Shown here in pieces: positions 1-6,440 of a stretch of DNA of 10,226 bases. Both the position numbers and the translations under genes were made by a program. Every line of letters starts with the position of its first letter. The stretch's first letter is position 1. Source of the DNA: Georgenia sp. GTDB lineage: Bacteria > Actinomycetota > Actinomycetes > Actinomycetales > Actinomycetaceae. The notes under the pieces were generated by a model that saw only the letters and a program-made list of their open reading frames with translations, did no database searches and was not told the origin of the DNA. The stretch is from assembly GCA_027322565.1 (NCBI GenBank), contig DAHVRG010000282.1:1-10226 (forward strand). Reading direction: 5' to 3'.

Positions 1-948
1 GCCGGAGCGCCGGGCGGCGCGTCGGGCGGTGCTGCGGGAGGGGGCGGGCGGCGTGCCCCGGCGGCGGCGTTCCGCCGCGACCTCCTCCCGGAGGGCCGGG
101 GCGACCGCCGTGGCGAAGTGCTCGAGCTGGGCGGCGTCGTCGGTCGCGAGGACTAGGGTGCCGACGCCGTGCTCGACGACGAGCGGCAGCAGGTCACGGA
201 CCCACCGCTGGGCGGGGCCGGCGAGGAAGCCGTCGCCGTCCGTGGCGAACGTCCCGCTGATGTTGAGAACGCGGCGCACCTCGCGGGGGGCGCGGCCCGC
301 CGTCGCGGCGGCGACGTCGATCCGTGCGTTGCTGTCGTGCAGCCGCGCGACGGCGCCGGTGCCGCCGGGGGCGACCCAGCCGTCGGCGGTGCGACCGACG
401 AGGTCGAGCATCCGACGCCTGCCGCCTCCCACCCAGACCGGGACGTCGTGCGCCGGGGCGGGTCCGCGGGCGGCGCCGATGAGCCGGTGGTGCTCGCCGC
501 GGTAGGTGAAGCTGCTCGGCTCGGCCGCCGCCCATACGCCCCGGACGACCTCGATCGCCTCCTCGAGCGCGTCGACGGACTCTCCGGGCGTGAGGCGAGG
601 GACACCCATCGCCTCCATCGCGTCCCAGAAGTGGCCGGCCCCGAGTGCCAGGGTGAGGCGCCCGCCGCTGAGCAGGTCGAGGCTCGCCGCCGCCCGCGCG
701 ACGACGGCCGGCGGACGCATCGGCACGTTGAGGACGCTGGGGGCGAGCCGGATGCGGTCGGTGCGGCCGGCGACCCAGCTGAGCAGCGTCCACGTCTCGT
801 GGAACCGCGGCTGGTAGGGGTGGTCCTGGACCGTGACGAGGTCGAGGCCGAGCTCCTCCGCCCGGACCGCGAGGTCGACGGCGCTGTGGGGCGGGTCGTT
901 GCCCGGGGTGACGAAGACGCCGAGCTCGAGCGGGTGGCCGTAGTCCAT
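1..948 (-). CDS. LLM class flavin-dependent oxidoreductase, copy 2 (3' end off window)
   Basis: Member of the bacterial luciferase-like monooxygenase superfamily (TIM barrel; FMN or F420 cofactor). In the family these proteins oxidise or reduce small organic substrates; the substrate here is unknown. From the ATG at 948-946 the frame is open for 316 codons to the left edge. Visible family blocks are QDHPYQP (residues 41-47), TWTLLSWVAGRTDRIRL (52-68), SLDLLSGGR (89-97) with LGAGHFW (102-108), and RGPAPAHDVPVWVGGG (161-176). The start is chosen because it follows a GGAG about 8 nt upstream and overlaps the stop of the preceding paralogue by one base (TGATG), which suggests translational coupling. 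The paralogue ends where residue ~292 lies here. This copy instead continues into an Arg/Ala/Pro-rich tail with no stop inside the window. Family call is firm; cofactor and substrate are not resolved. Confidence 0.9.
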   Translation of the reverse strand, partial: MDYGHPLELGVFVTPGNDPPHSAVDLAVRAEELGLDLVTVQDHPYQPRFHETWTLLSWVAGRTDRIRLAPSVLNVPMRPPAVVARAAASLDLLSGGRLTLALGAGHFWDAMEAMGVPRLTPGESVDALEEAIEVVRGVWAAAEPSSFTYRGEHHRLIGAARGPAPAHDVPVWVGGGRRRMLDLVGRTADGWVAPGGTGAVARLHDSNARIDVAAATAGRAPREVRRVLNISGTFATDGDGFLAGPAQRWVRDLLPLVVEHGVGTLVLATDDAAQLEHFATAVAPALREEVAAERRRRGTPPAPSRSTARRAARRSG

Positions 949-1844
949 CAGGCACGCTCCGCGGCAACGACCGCGCGGACCGCCGGGGCGATCTCCTGCC
1001 CGAAGGTGGCGAGCGCCGCGGGGTCGTCGCCCCCGAGGATGAAGCCGCTGATGCCGTACTCGAGAACGAGGGCCGCGAGCTGCTCGGCCCACTGCGCGGG
1101 TGGGCCGACGAGCAGGCGTTCGGTGCGCTGGGAGGAGAGCCGGCCGCCGATGTTGAGGAGGCGGCGCACTGCGCGCGGCTCGCGGCCGGCGGCGGTGGCC
1201 GCCTCGTCGATGGTCGCGTTGGCGTCAGTGATCTGCTGGAGGCTCTTGAGGTAGGCCAGCGAGGGCAGCCAGCCGTCGCCCTTGCGTCCGGTGAGGCGCA
1301 GCATGCGCGGCTTGTACGCGCCGATCCACAGGCCGATGTCGTGGGCCGGCGCGGGGCCGCGCTTCGCGCCGTCGAGGCGGTGGTGGGCGCCGTCGACGAC
1401 GAGCCGCTCCCGGGTGCTGGTGTCCCAGATCCCCCGGATAACGTCGATCGCCTCGCTCAGGGCGTCGACGCTCTGGCCGGGGCTCAGGCGGGGGCCGCCC
1501 ATCGCCTCGATGGGTCCCCAGAACCCGCCGGCTCCGAGGCCGAGCTCGACCCGCCCGCCGCTGAGCAGGTCGAGGCTGGCGGCGGCGCGGGCGAGGACCG
1601 CCGGCGGGCGGAGCGGCACGTTGGCGACGTTGGGGGAGAGCCGGATCCGCTCGGTGCGGGCGGCGACGTAGGACAGCAGCGTCCAGGTGTCGAGGAAGGC
1701 GGGCTGGTAGGGGTGGTCTTGGAAGGTTGCGAGGTCGAGGCCCGCGGCCTCCGACGCCCGGGTGAGGGCGACCACTCGGTCCGGCGCGGCGCTGGTCGGG
1801 GTGATGAAGGAGCCGAAGAGGAGGTCGTGCCCGTAGTCGGTCAT
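948..1844 (-). CDS. LLM class flavin-dependent oxidoreductase, copy 1
   Basis: Luciferase-like monooxygenase family protein of 298 residues, a normal length for the family and cytosolic (no signal peptide or membrane segment). Family blocks are FQDHPYQPAFLDTWTLLS (41-58), RTERIRLSPNVANVP (63-77), SLDLLSGGRVELGLGAGGFW (90-109) and RGPAPAHD further on. It is closely similar along its whole length to the downstream copy, so the pair is a tandem duplication, very likely in one transcript because of the 1-nt overlap. The ATG at 1844-1842 is chosen because MTDYGH aligns with MDYGH at the start of the paralogue. A GTG at 1868-1866 would add eight residues. It has a better ribosome-binding site (GGTGGA, 6 nt upstream), while a small GGGGC/GCCCC hairpin (1848-1860) sits just before the ATG, so the longer form is possible. 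FMN or F420 use and substrate are not visible. Confidence 0.9.
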   Translation of the reverse strand: MTDYGHDLLFGSFITPTSAAPDRVVALTRASEAAGLDLATFQDHPYQPAFLDTWTLLSYVAARTERIRLSPNVANVPLRPPAVLARAAASLDLLSGGRVELGLGAGGFWGPIEAMGGPRLSPGQSVDALSEAIDVIRGIWDTSTRERLVVDGAHHRLDGAKRGPAPAHDIGLWIGAYKPRMLRLTGRKGDGWLPSLAYLKSLQQITDANATIDEAATAAGREPRAVRRLLNIGGRLSSQRTERLLVGPPAQWAEQLAALVLEYGISGFILGGDDPAALATFGQEIAPAVRAVVAAERA

Positions 1845-1847
1845 GTC

Positions 1848-1860
1848 GGGGCAACGCCCC
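1848..1860 (-). other. Small hairpin next to the LLM gene start
   Basis: GGGGC-AAC-GCCCC is a perfect 5-bp stem with a 3-nt loop, placed 3 nt upstream of the ATG at 1844 and within the extension that starts at GTG 1868. In RNA it would cover the spot where a ribosome-binding site for the ATG would lie. This could favour the GTG start or modulate initiation. Short enough to be chance in GC-rich DNA. Confidence 0.3.
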
Positions 1861-1880
1861 CGCCTCACCGCTATTCCACC

Positions 1881-1920
1881 GACAGCTCACTTCCCGGCGA
1901 CAGCGCACTTCCCGACAGCG
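1881..1920. repeat. Short direct repeats upstream of the LLM pair
   Basis: GACAGC occurs at 1881, 1899 and 1914 (steps of 18 and 15 bp), and CACTTCCC occurs at 1888 and 1906 (step 18 bp). Together they give two and a half copies of a CACTTCCC-(GGC)-GACAGCG unit, 13-52 bp upstream of the GTG at 1868 and 37-76 bp upstream of the ATG at 1844. The position fits tandem binding sites for a regulator or a duplicated promoter segment. No clear -35/-10 pair was found nearby. Confidence 0.5.
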
Positions 1921-1992
1921 TGCGGGGCTACGGTCGGCGGACACCGACGGAGCGGCGGACCCCTCCCGAGCCTCCTGTACCCGCCAGCGCAG

Positions 1993-2040
1993 CGAGATGG
2001 CCGCATGATCCGGAACCCGCCGGACCATGCGGCCACCTCG
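1993..2040 (-). terminator. Long hairpin, probable terminator of the surface-protein gene
   Basis: Arms at 1993-2013 and 2020-2040 enclose the 6-nt loop 2014-2019. In minus-strand RNA all 21 positions pair, two of them as G-U wobbles (1997/2036 and 2008/2025). In plus-strand RNA the same two positions are A-C mismatches. The structure begins 15 nt after the stop codon at 2058-2056. No U-tract follows, as is common for actinobacterial (I-shaped) terminators. It also separates this transcript from the LLM pair. An RNA-processing or attenuation role cannot be excluded. Confidence 0.7.
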
Positions 2041-2055
2041 GGTACTACTGCAGGG

Positions 2056-4530
2056 TCAGCTGCCGGACCTGCGCAGACGTGACCAGAGGGTCGCGCCGGC
2101 GCCTGTCACGACCACCAGCGCCGCGAGCAGCGCAAGCGGCAGGCTGTCGACACCGGTCGTGGGCAGCGAGCCCGACGACGGGGGTGGCGTCCTCCGCGGC
2201 GGGGTCGTGGGAGACACCGAGCTGAGGATCGTCACCGTCCCGGTGGCGGACTCGCCGTCACCGGTCGCGGTGACCGTCATCACACCCACGGCTGCACCCT
2301 CCGGCACGACGAACGTGTCGGTGAAGGTGCCGTCGTCACGGACGGTGACCTCACGCTCGGCCAGGACCTCGCCGGCGCTGTCGGTGTAGACGACCGTCAC
2401 CGTCGTTCCCGGCGTGAAGTCCGAGCCGTCGACCGTGACCGTGTCACCGTGCCGGACCTCGTCCGGGGTGACGTCGATGCGTGGATCCTCCCCGCCGTCG
2501 TCGTCACCCCCGGCGTCCGGGTCCGTGCCCGCGTCGGGGTCGGTCCCAGCGTCGGGGTCGGTCCCCGCATCCGGGTCCGTACCCGCGTCGGGGTCCGTAC
2601 CCGCATCGGGGTCAGTCCCAGCATCCGGGTCCGTACCCGGGTCGCCTTCGATGACCTCCGTCGTTGCCGTGGCGACGTTGTCGCCCTGGGTCGCCTCCAC
2701 CGTCAGCGTCCCGGGTGCGGTCCCCTCCGGGACGACGAAGTCGACGGTGAAGCCTCCGTCGCCATCGGTGGTGACGGTGCTCTGCCCGACCTCGTCCCCA
2801 GCGCTGTCCACGTACGTGACGGTGACGTCGCTGTCCGGGTCGAAGCCGGTTCCGTCGGTGGTGATGGTGTCGCCGATCGCGACCTCCGCGGGCGTGACCT
2901 CGATCGCCGGCTCCGTCTCCTGCTCCGGGACGGCCCGGACGGTGGCGGAGGCGATGCTCACCTCGGCGAGCGGGGTGGCACCCGGGAGCAGCGCGACCTG
3001 GACGGCGCGCTGGGTGAAGACGTCCTCCGTACCTGCCGTCGGGGTGGTGAACTCACCCGGCAGCTCCTGGACGTTGACCGTCACGGAGACGAGGTTCTCG
3101 GTGATGAGCTCCGCGAGGGGGTCGAGGAGAGCTGCCGTGAGCTCCACCGCAGGCCGGAAGATCGTGTCGAGCGTTCCCACGTCCGTGATGGCCTCACTGA
3201 CGGGTGTCACCAGGGCCGGCAGCAGGTCCCCGACCACGAGGTTGACCACGGGCGTCAGGAGGGTCCCCAACGGCAGGCCCGCGACCGACGTCCCGTCGAG
3301 GTCGACGGTGGGCGGCGTGGAGCCTTCGACGCCCAGGAAGTCACCGAGCGTGCCGCCGATGTTCACCTGGAGCGCGCCGATCGGCACACCCAGCGGACCG
3401 GTGACCGCACCGGAGATCCCGATCTCCAGGTCGGCGGCGTGCAGCGCGTCGGTGACCGCGTTGACGAGCAGCGCCGGGATCTGGTCGAAGATCGAGCCGA
3501 TCGCACCGTCGAGCGCCGCCTGGACGACGTGCGGCCCGAGCACCTCGGTGTTCGGGTCGAGCCCGTTGAGCGTCCCCTCGAAGGGACCGCCCTGGGAGTC
3601 GCGCACGAGCATCGAGAGGTCGACGAGGATCTCCCCGGTGCTCAGGTCGAGCGTCACCGCGCTGTCGTCGCTCGTCAGCGGCTGGGAGAGCACGGAGTCC
3701 ACCGCCGCCTGGAGGTCGAGGTCGAGGGTCGCGCTCACACTGAGCGGGCTCAGGGAGCCGCCCACCACGGTGAGCAGACCGTCGACGAGCTCGCTAAGAC
3801 CGCCGAGCAGGGGCTGGAGCGCCGAGTCGATGGCGCCACCCTCCCCGACCAGGTCGTTCAGCGGGTCGGAGACGTCCCCGAGGACGTCGTAGACGCCATC
3901 GCTGAGCGCGGCGACGGCCGGGCTCTGCAGGACGAGCGTGCCGTCCGCGACCTGGTAGTCACCGATCGGGTTGCCGTCCTCGTCGAGAGTGGCCGACGCG
4001 GACAGCGCACCGAGCTCGAGCCGGGCCGCCGAGAGCAGCTCGGCCAGACCGGCCGCGTCGAGCAGCGGCCCCAGGTCGAGGAATGCGTTCTGGTTCGGGT
4101 CGGTCGGCGCGAATGCGATCGTGCCATCGGCATTGACCGCTCCGGAGGACGCAAAGGGCGCCTCGCCCGGGTTCGTTCGCGCATACTGCGCCAGCGCACC
4201 GACGCCCACGACACCGTTCTCGCCGAAGAGCTGAACTCCGTCTCCGAGATCGATGTCCAGGGCGTTGAGGACGTCGAGTGACAACGGGTTCTGGGCGACG
4301 CCCGTTGCGCTCGGGTCAGCGCTGTATGCCGGGTTGAGCGCAGCAATGCTGTTGAGGTCGACAACGCCTCCACCACTCAGAAGACGACCCTCCGCCTCGG
4401 AGTCGTCTTCCGGCAGTGCCTGTACTGCCGGAACGGTCGCGCCGACCACAGCAAGTGCACTTGCTGCGCCGATCGCCAGACCGCGCCGCCACCTCCTCCG
4501 AGGTGGGTCGGTCGCCATGACGGCTGTCAT
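2056..4530 (-). CDS. LPxTG-anchored surface protein, choice-of-anchor G type, with Ig-like repeats
   Basis: Secreted protein of 824 residues predicted to be covalently attached to peptidoglycan by sortase. The N-terminus carries a basic stretch RRRWRR (11-16), a hydrophobic core (18-33) and a probable cleavage site after AVQA (38). Residues ~48 to ~540 form one long low-Cys domain rich in L, D, V and G, starting LLSGGGVVDLN. It resembles the actinobacterial choice-of-anchor G family; its molecular function is not known. Two Ig/IPT-like beta repeats follow: one starting IEVTPAEV (543-~628), the other IDVTPDEV (685-~769), both with FVVPEG near the end. Between them lie seven GTDPDA hexapeptides (~631-672) and an acidic GGDDDGGED stretch. 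The C-terminus has a Pro/Thr wall-spanning segment, LPTTG (789-793), a membrane helix (797-816) and the charged tail RLRRSGS. The ATG at 4530 is chosen because it sits 4 nt after AAAGGGGG and directly precedes the signal peptide; the frame is open 78 codons further upstream but without signal-peptide logic. Monocistronic by context. Adhesion or envelope structure is a reasonable inference only. Confidence 0.88.
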   Translation of the reverse strand: MTAVMATDPPRRRWRRGLAIGAASALAVVGATVPAVQALPEDDSEAEGRLLSGGGVVDLNSIAALNPAYSADPSATGVAQNPLSLDVLNALDIDLGDGVQLFGENGVVGVGALAQYARTNPGEAPFASSGAVNADGTIAFAPTDPNQNAFLDLGPLLDAAGLAELLSAARLELGALSASATLDEDGNPIGDYQVADGTLVLQSPAVAALSDGVYDVLGDVSDPLNDLVGEGGAIDSALQPLLGGLSELVDGLLTVVGGSLSPLSVSATLDLDLQAAVDSVLSQPLTSDDSAVTLDLSTGEILVDLSMLVRDSQGGPFEGTLNGLDPNTEVLGPHVVQAALDGAIGSIFDQIPALLVNAVTDALHAADLEIGISGAVTGPLGVPIGALQVNIGGTLGDFLGVEGSTPPTVDLDGTSVAGLPLGTLLTPVVNLVVGDLLPALVTPVSEAITDVGTLDTIFRPAVELTAALLDPLAELITENLVSVTVNVQELPGEFTTPTAGTEDVFTQRAVQVALLPGATPLAEVSIASATVRAVPEQETEPAIEVTPAEVAIGDTITTDGTGFDPDSDVTVTYVDSAGDEVGQSTVTTDGDGGFTVDFVVPEGTAPGTLTVEATQGDNVATATTEVIEGDPGTDPDAGTDPDAGTDPDAGTDPDAGTDPDAGTDPDAGTDPDAGGDDDGGEDPRIDVTPDEVRHGDTVTVDGSDFTPGTTVTVVYTDSAGEVLAEREVTVRDDGTFTDTFVVPEGAAVGVMTVTATGDGESATGTVTILSSVSPTTPPRRTPPPSSGSLPTTGVDSLPLALLAALVVVTGAGATLWSRLRRSGS
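2513..2638 (-). repeat. Seven 18-bp tandem repeats encoding GTDPDA
   Basis: Seven consecutive 18-bp units, each starting GCGTC or GCATC on the plus strand, encode GTDPDA seven times on the minus strand. The units differ mostly by synonymous changes (GCG/GCA, GGTCC/GGTCG/GGTCA, CCC/CCA), so the peptide is conserved more strictly than the DNA. The Asp-rich DPDA pattern recalls thrombospondin type 3-like calcium-binding stretches, which is an analogy only. Copy number is expected to vary by slippage or recombination without changing frame. Confidence 0.9.
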
Positions 4531-4738
4531 GGATCCCCCTTTCGAACTCGACGGAGACCGCTCAGCCGTGCACAGCAGCAATGCGTGTTTCCAGCACCAT
4601 GACTCACCGCCCGTGCCCGCCCGCTCGGTCATCTGGAACGACGACACCGTCCGAAATGCGACAGATGCCGCCAACTGGAGGTTAGCGCTTCCGTCGGCCG
4701 GATCCGGAGAGGGAACGTCACAGTTCAGCATCAAACAA

Positions 4739-4753
4739 CGCGAGAATCTCGCG
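4739..4753. promoter_or_regulatory. 15-bp inverted repeat upstream of the surface-protein gene
   Basis: CGCGAGA-A-TCTCGCG is a perfect 7-bp inverted repeat with a single central base, about 210 bp upstream of the surface-protein start. Size and symmetry fit an operator for a dimeric regulator, or an RNA stem near the start of a long leader. No U-tract follows on either strand, so it is not an intrinsic terminator. The binding factor is unknown. Confidence 0.4.
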
Positions 4754-4810
4754 CAATGAGACACTCTCGCCGGCTAGCATGTTTCGTCGTCTGCGTCAAC
4801 GTGGTTTTTA

Positions 4811-4825
4811 CCGTGCTACGCACGG
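4811..4825. promoter_or_regulatory. Inverted repeat CCGTGC-TAC-GCACGG
   Basis: Perfect 6-bp arms with a 3-nt centre, flanked by TTTTTA on the left and a run of six G on the right (plus strand). It lies between the aldehyde dehydrogenase stop and the surface-protein leader. For a minus-strand transcript the stem would be followed by UAAAAA, not a U-tract, so it is a poor intrinsic terminator for the dehydrogenase. An operator or other protein-binding site is possible. Confidence 0.35.
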
Positions 4826-4930
4826 GGGGCCGGGACTAGGCGAATTAGGCGCTCCAGTGCGCGTTCACACCGCGTACCGCCTATGGCGAGCGGTCACCTA
4901 TTGCGCTTCGCCGAGCGAGGCGTCGCCGCG

Positions 4931-6382
4931 TCAGCCCGGCGGCGCCTCGAGGTGGACCGTCTTGAGCACCGTCATCTCGGTGAGGAGGTCGGGGCCGTAG
5001 CCGGCGCCGCTGCCGCTGTCCCGCCGCGGGTCGGCCGAGCCGCCGGGCGCCCCGCCGAAGACCCCGTTGACCTTGACGGTCCCCACCTCGAGCTCCTCCG
5101 CCGCCCGCAGCGCCCGTCCCAGGTCCGGCGTGAGCACGGTGGCCGACAGGCCGTAGCGGCCTGTTCCCGCGAGCGCCAGGGCCTCGTCGAAGTCCCGCAC
5201 ACGCACGACGGCGGCGACCGGCCCGAAGGTCTCCTCGGCGACGGCGGCGGTCTCCCGCGGGCAACGGTCGAGCACCGTGGCGGGGTAGTAGACGCCGGGT
5301 CCGTCCAGCGGTGCACCTCCGGTGAGGCAGCGGGCACCGCCGGCCACCGCGGCACGCACGTGCTTGTCGACGACGGCGAGCTGGTCCCGGTCCACGAGCG
5401 GACCGAGCGTCGTGGCCGGGTCTGCTGGGTTCCCGACGACGAGGCCCTCGGCGACCGTGACAAGTTCGGCCAGCACGGCGTCGGCGACGTCGTCGGGAAG
5501 GTACACCCGCTCCACCGAGGTGCAGATCTGCCCCGTGTTGGTGAAGGCCCCGAGCGCGACCTGCTCCGCGACCCAACGCGGGTCCAGCCCGGAGTCGACG
5601 ACGACGGCGTCGGCGCCGCCGTTCTCTCGGAGCACCTTCGCACCGCGCGCGCCCGCCACGGCGGCGATGCGTCGTCCGGCCGCCGTCGAGCCGACATGGG
5701 CGACGAGCGCGACCCGTTCGTCGGCGACCAGTGCGGCACCGGTCTCGCCGTCACCGGTGAGGACGTTGAGCACGCCGGGCGGCAGCGCTTCGGCAACGAG
5801 CCGGGCCAGCTCCCACCCCGGCACGGCGGACCGCTCCGAGGGCTTGTGGACGACGGTGTTCCCGGTGACGAGCGCGGCGGCGAGCAGCCCAGCGGCCGTC
5901 GGGAAGGGGTCGTTCCACGGCGTGATGACGGCGACGACACCGCGCGGCTCCCGTCGGACGACGTCGAGGCCGGCCGGTGCTCCCGCGAGCACCCGCCCGG
6001 CGTTCCCCAGCCCGGTCGTGGCCGCCTCGTCGAGCAGGTCGGCGGCGACGGCCGCCGACTCACGCGACTGACCGACGAGCCGGCCCGTCGTAGCGGTGAG
6101 CAGGTCCCCGAGCCGGTCCGCGTTTGCCCGGAGGGCGGCCGCTGCGGCGCGGAGGCACGCGGCGCGCTCGGCGGGGGCGGTGCGGCGCCACTCCCGACGG
6201 GCGGCCCAGGCGGCGTCGACGGCAGCGGTGACCTCCGCGGTCGTCGCCGGGACCACCGTCGTCCCGCGCCCGGAGCCGGCCGGGTCGATGCGGTGGAGCC
6301 GGCGCCCCCCGGTGGCCGCAACCGCGCGGCCTCCGACGAGGTGGACGGCGTGCTCGGCGGCGTCGGTCCTTGTTGTCGTCAC
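4931..6382 (-). CDS. Aldehyde dehydrogenase family protein
   Basis: Cytosolic NAD(P)-dependent aldehyde dehydrogenase of 483 residues, the usual length for the superfamily, oxidising an aldehyde to a carboxylate. Key residues are in place: Asn157 in ITPWND, cofactor-binding Lys180 in HKPSE, the GST turn at 231-233, general base Glu253 in RENGG, the nucleophile Cys287 in GQICTS, and the EETFGP motif in the last third. The usual ELGG around the base is ENGG here, a variant I associate with some actinobacterial family members. The GTG start at 6382-6380 is chosen because GTGAGG lies 6 nt upstream. The frame extends further upstream, but that part would run into the divergent gene. It is transcribed divergently from the carbamoyltransferase operon across a 94-bp gap and may share its control. 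Substrate unknown; succinate-semialdehyde- or betaine-type calls would be guesses. Confidence 0.92.
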   Translation of the reverse strand: MTTTRTDAAEHAVHLVGGRAVAATGGRRLHRIDPAGSGRGTTVVPATTAEVTAAVDAAWAARREWRRTAPAERAACLRAAAAALRANADRLGDLLTATTGRLVGQSRESAAVAADLLDEAATTGLGNAGRVLAGAPAGLDVVRREPRGVVAVITPWNDPFPTAAGLLAAALVTGNTVVHKPSERSAVPGWELARLVAEALPPGVLNVLTGDGETGAALVADERVALVAHVGSTAAGRRIAAVAGARGAKVLRENGGADAVVVDSGLDPRWVAEQVALGAFTNTGQICTSVERVYLPDDVADAVLAELVTVAEGLVVGNPADPATTLGPLVDRDQLAVVDKHVRAAVAGGARCLTGGAPLDGPGVYYPATVLDRCPRETAAVAEETFGPVAAVVRVRDFDEALALAGTGRYGLSATVLTPDLGRALRAAEELEVGTVKVNGVFGGAPGGSADPRRDSGSGAGYGPDLLTEMTVLKTVHLEAPPG

Positions 6383-6388
6383 GTGCTG

Positions 6389-6394
6389 CCTCAC
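6389..6394 (-). promoter_or_regulatory. Ribosome-binding site deciding the dehydrogenase GTG start
   Basis: Minus-strand GTGAGG ends 6 nt before the GTG at 6382. This fixes the start there rather than at any of the upstream in-frame candidates, which would overlap the divergent gene. Confidence 0.7.
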
Positions 6395-6403
6395 TTCGAG
6401 ATG

Positions 6404-6438
6404 CGAGAAGCGGTTCTGTCCTGCACCGTCGAGAAGCG
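6404..6438. repeat. Direct repeat CGAGAAGCG, two copies
   Basis: The 9-mer CGAGAAGCG occurs at 6404-6412 and 6430-6438, 26 bp apart, inside the divergent intergenic region and beside the 14-bp palindrome. It may be a pair of regulator sites or lie in the untranslated leader of the dehydrogenase transcript (as CGCTTCTCG). Confidence 0.4.
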
Positions 6439-6440
6439 AA

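Larger units (their letters stand above)
4531..4930. other. 400-bp gene-free region with inverted repeats
   Basis: This interval holds the 5' leader of the surface-protein gene and the 3' flank of the aldehyde dehydrogenase gene, both read on the minus strand. No convincing coding sequence or tRNA is visible. It contains a ribosome-binding site AAAGGGGG (4535-4542), perfect inverted repeats at 4739-4753 and 4811-4825, a 10-bp CCGGATCCGG palindrome near 4699-4708, and an imperfect hairpin with arms 4886-4892 and 4904-4911 (one bulge) shortly after the dehydrogenase stop. A TTGACG at 4799-4794 (minus) followed 17 nt later by TAGCCG is only a weak promoter candidate. The region is visibly less GC-rich than its flanks. 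Confidence 0.6.

Noticed and set aside
169..1254. Long open frame on the plus strand opposite the LLM genes
   Set aside because: It is the antisense shadow of two clear LLM genes: low-complexity Arg/Ala/Gly protein, no recognisable motif, and it crosses the junction of both genes. Expected in GC-rich DNA.
2513..2638. Possible CRISPR array or minisatellite element
   Set aside because: Units are contiguous 18-mers without spacers and stay in frame, encoding a repeated peptide inside a gene.
2414..4281. Plus-strand open frames with ASGSVP-type repeats opposite the surface protein
   Set aside because: The repeat is the antisense reading of the 18-bp GTDPDA units. The minus strand has a signal peptide, domains and an LPTTG motif, which settle the coding strand.
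4531..4764. Longer N-terminus of the surface protein (78 extra codons)
   Set aside because: It would bury the signal peptide inside the protein, and it contains a Cys/Ser-rich sequence without homology features. The ATG at 4530 has AAAGGGGG 4 nt upstream and starts directly before the basic and hydrophobic signal segments.
4811..4825. Intrinsic terminator of the dehydrogenase gene
   Set aside because: On the minus strand the stem is followed by UAAAAA rather than U residues, and the stem is only 6 bp.
4760..4900. Possible tRNA or other structured RNA gene
   Set aside because: No T-loop GTTCRANNC, anticodon arm or cloverleaf could be fitted on either strand; only short isolated inverted repeats are present.
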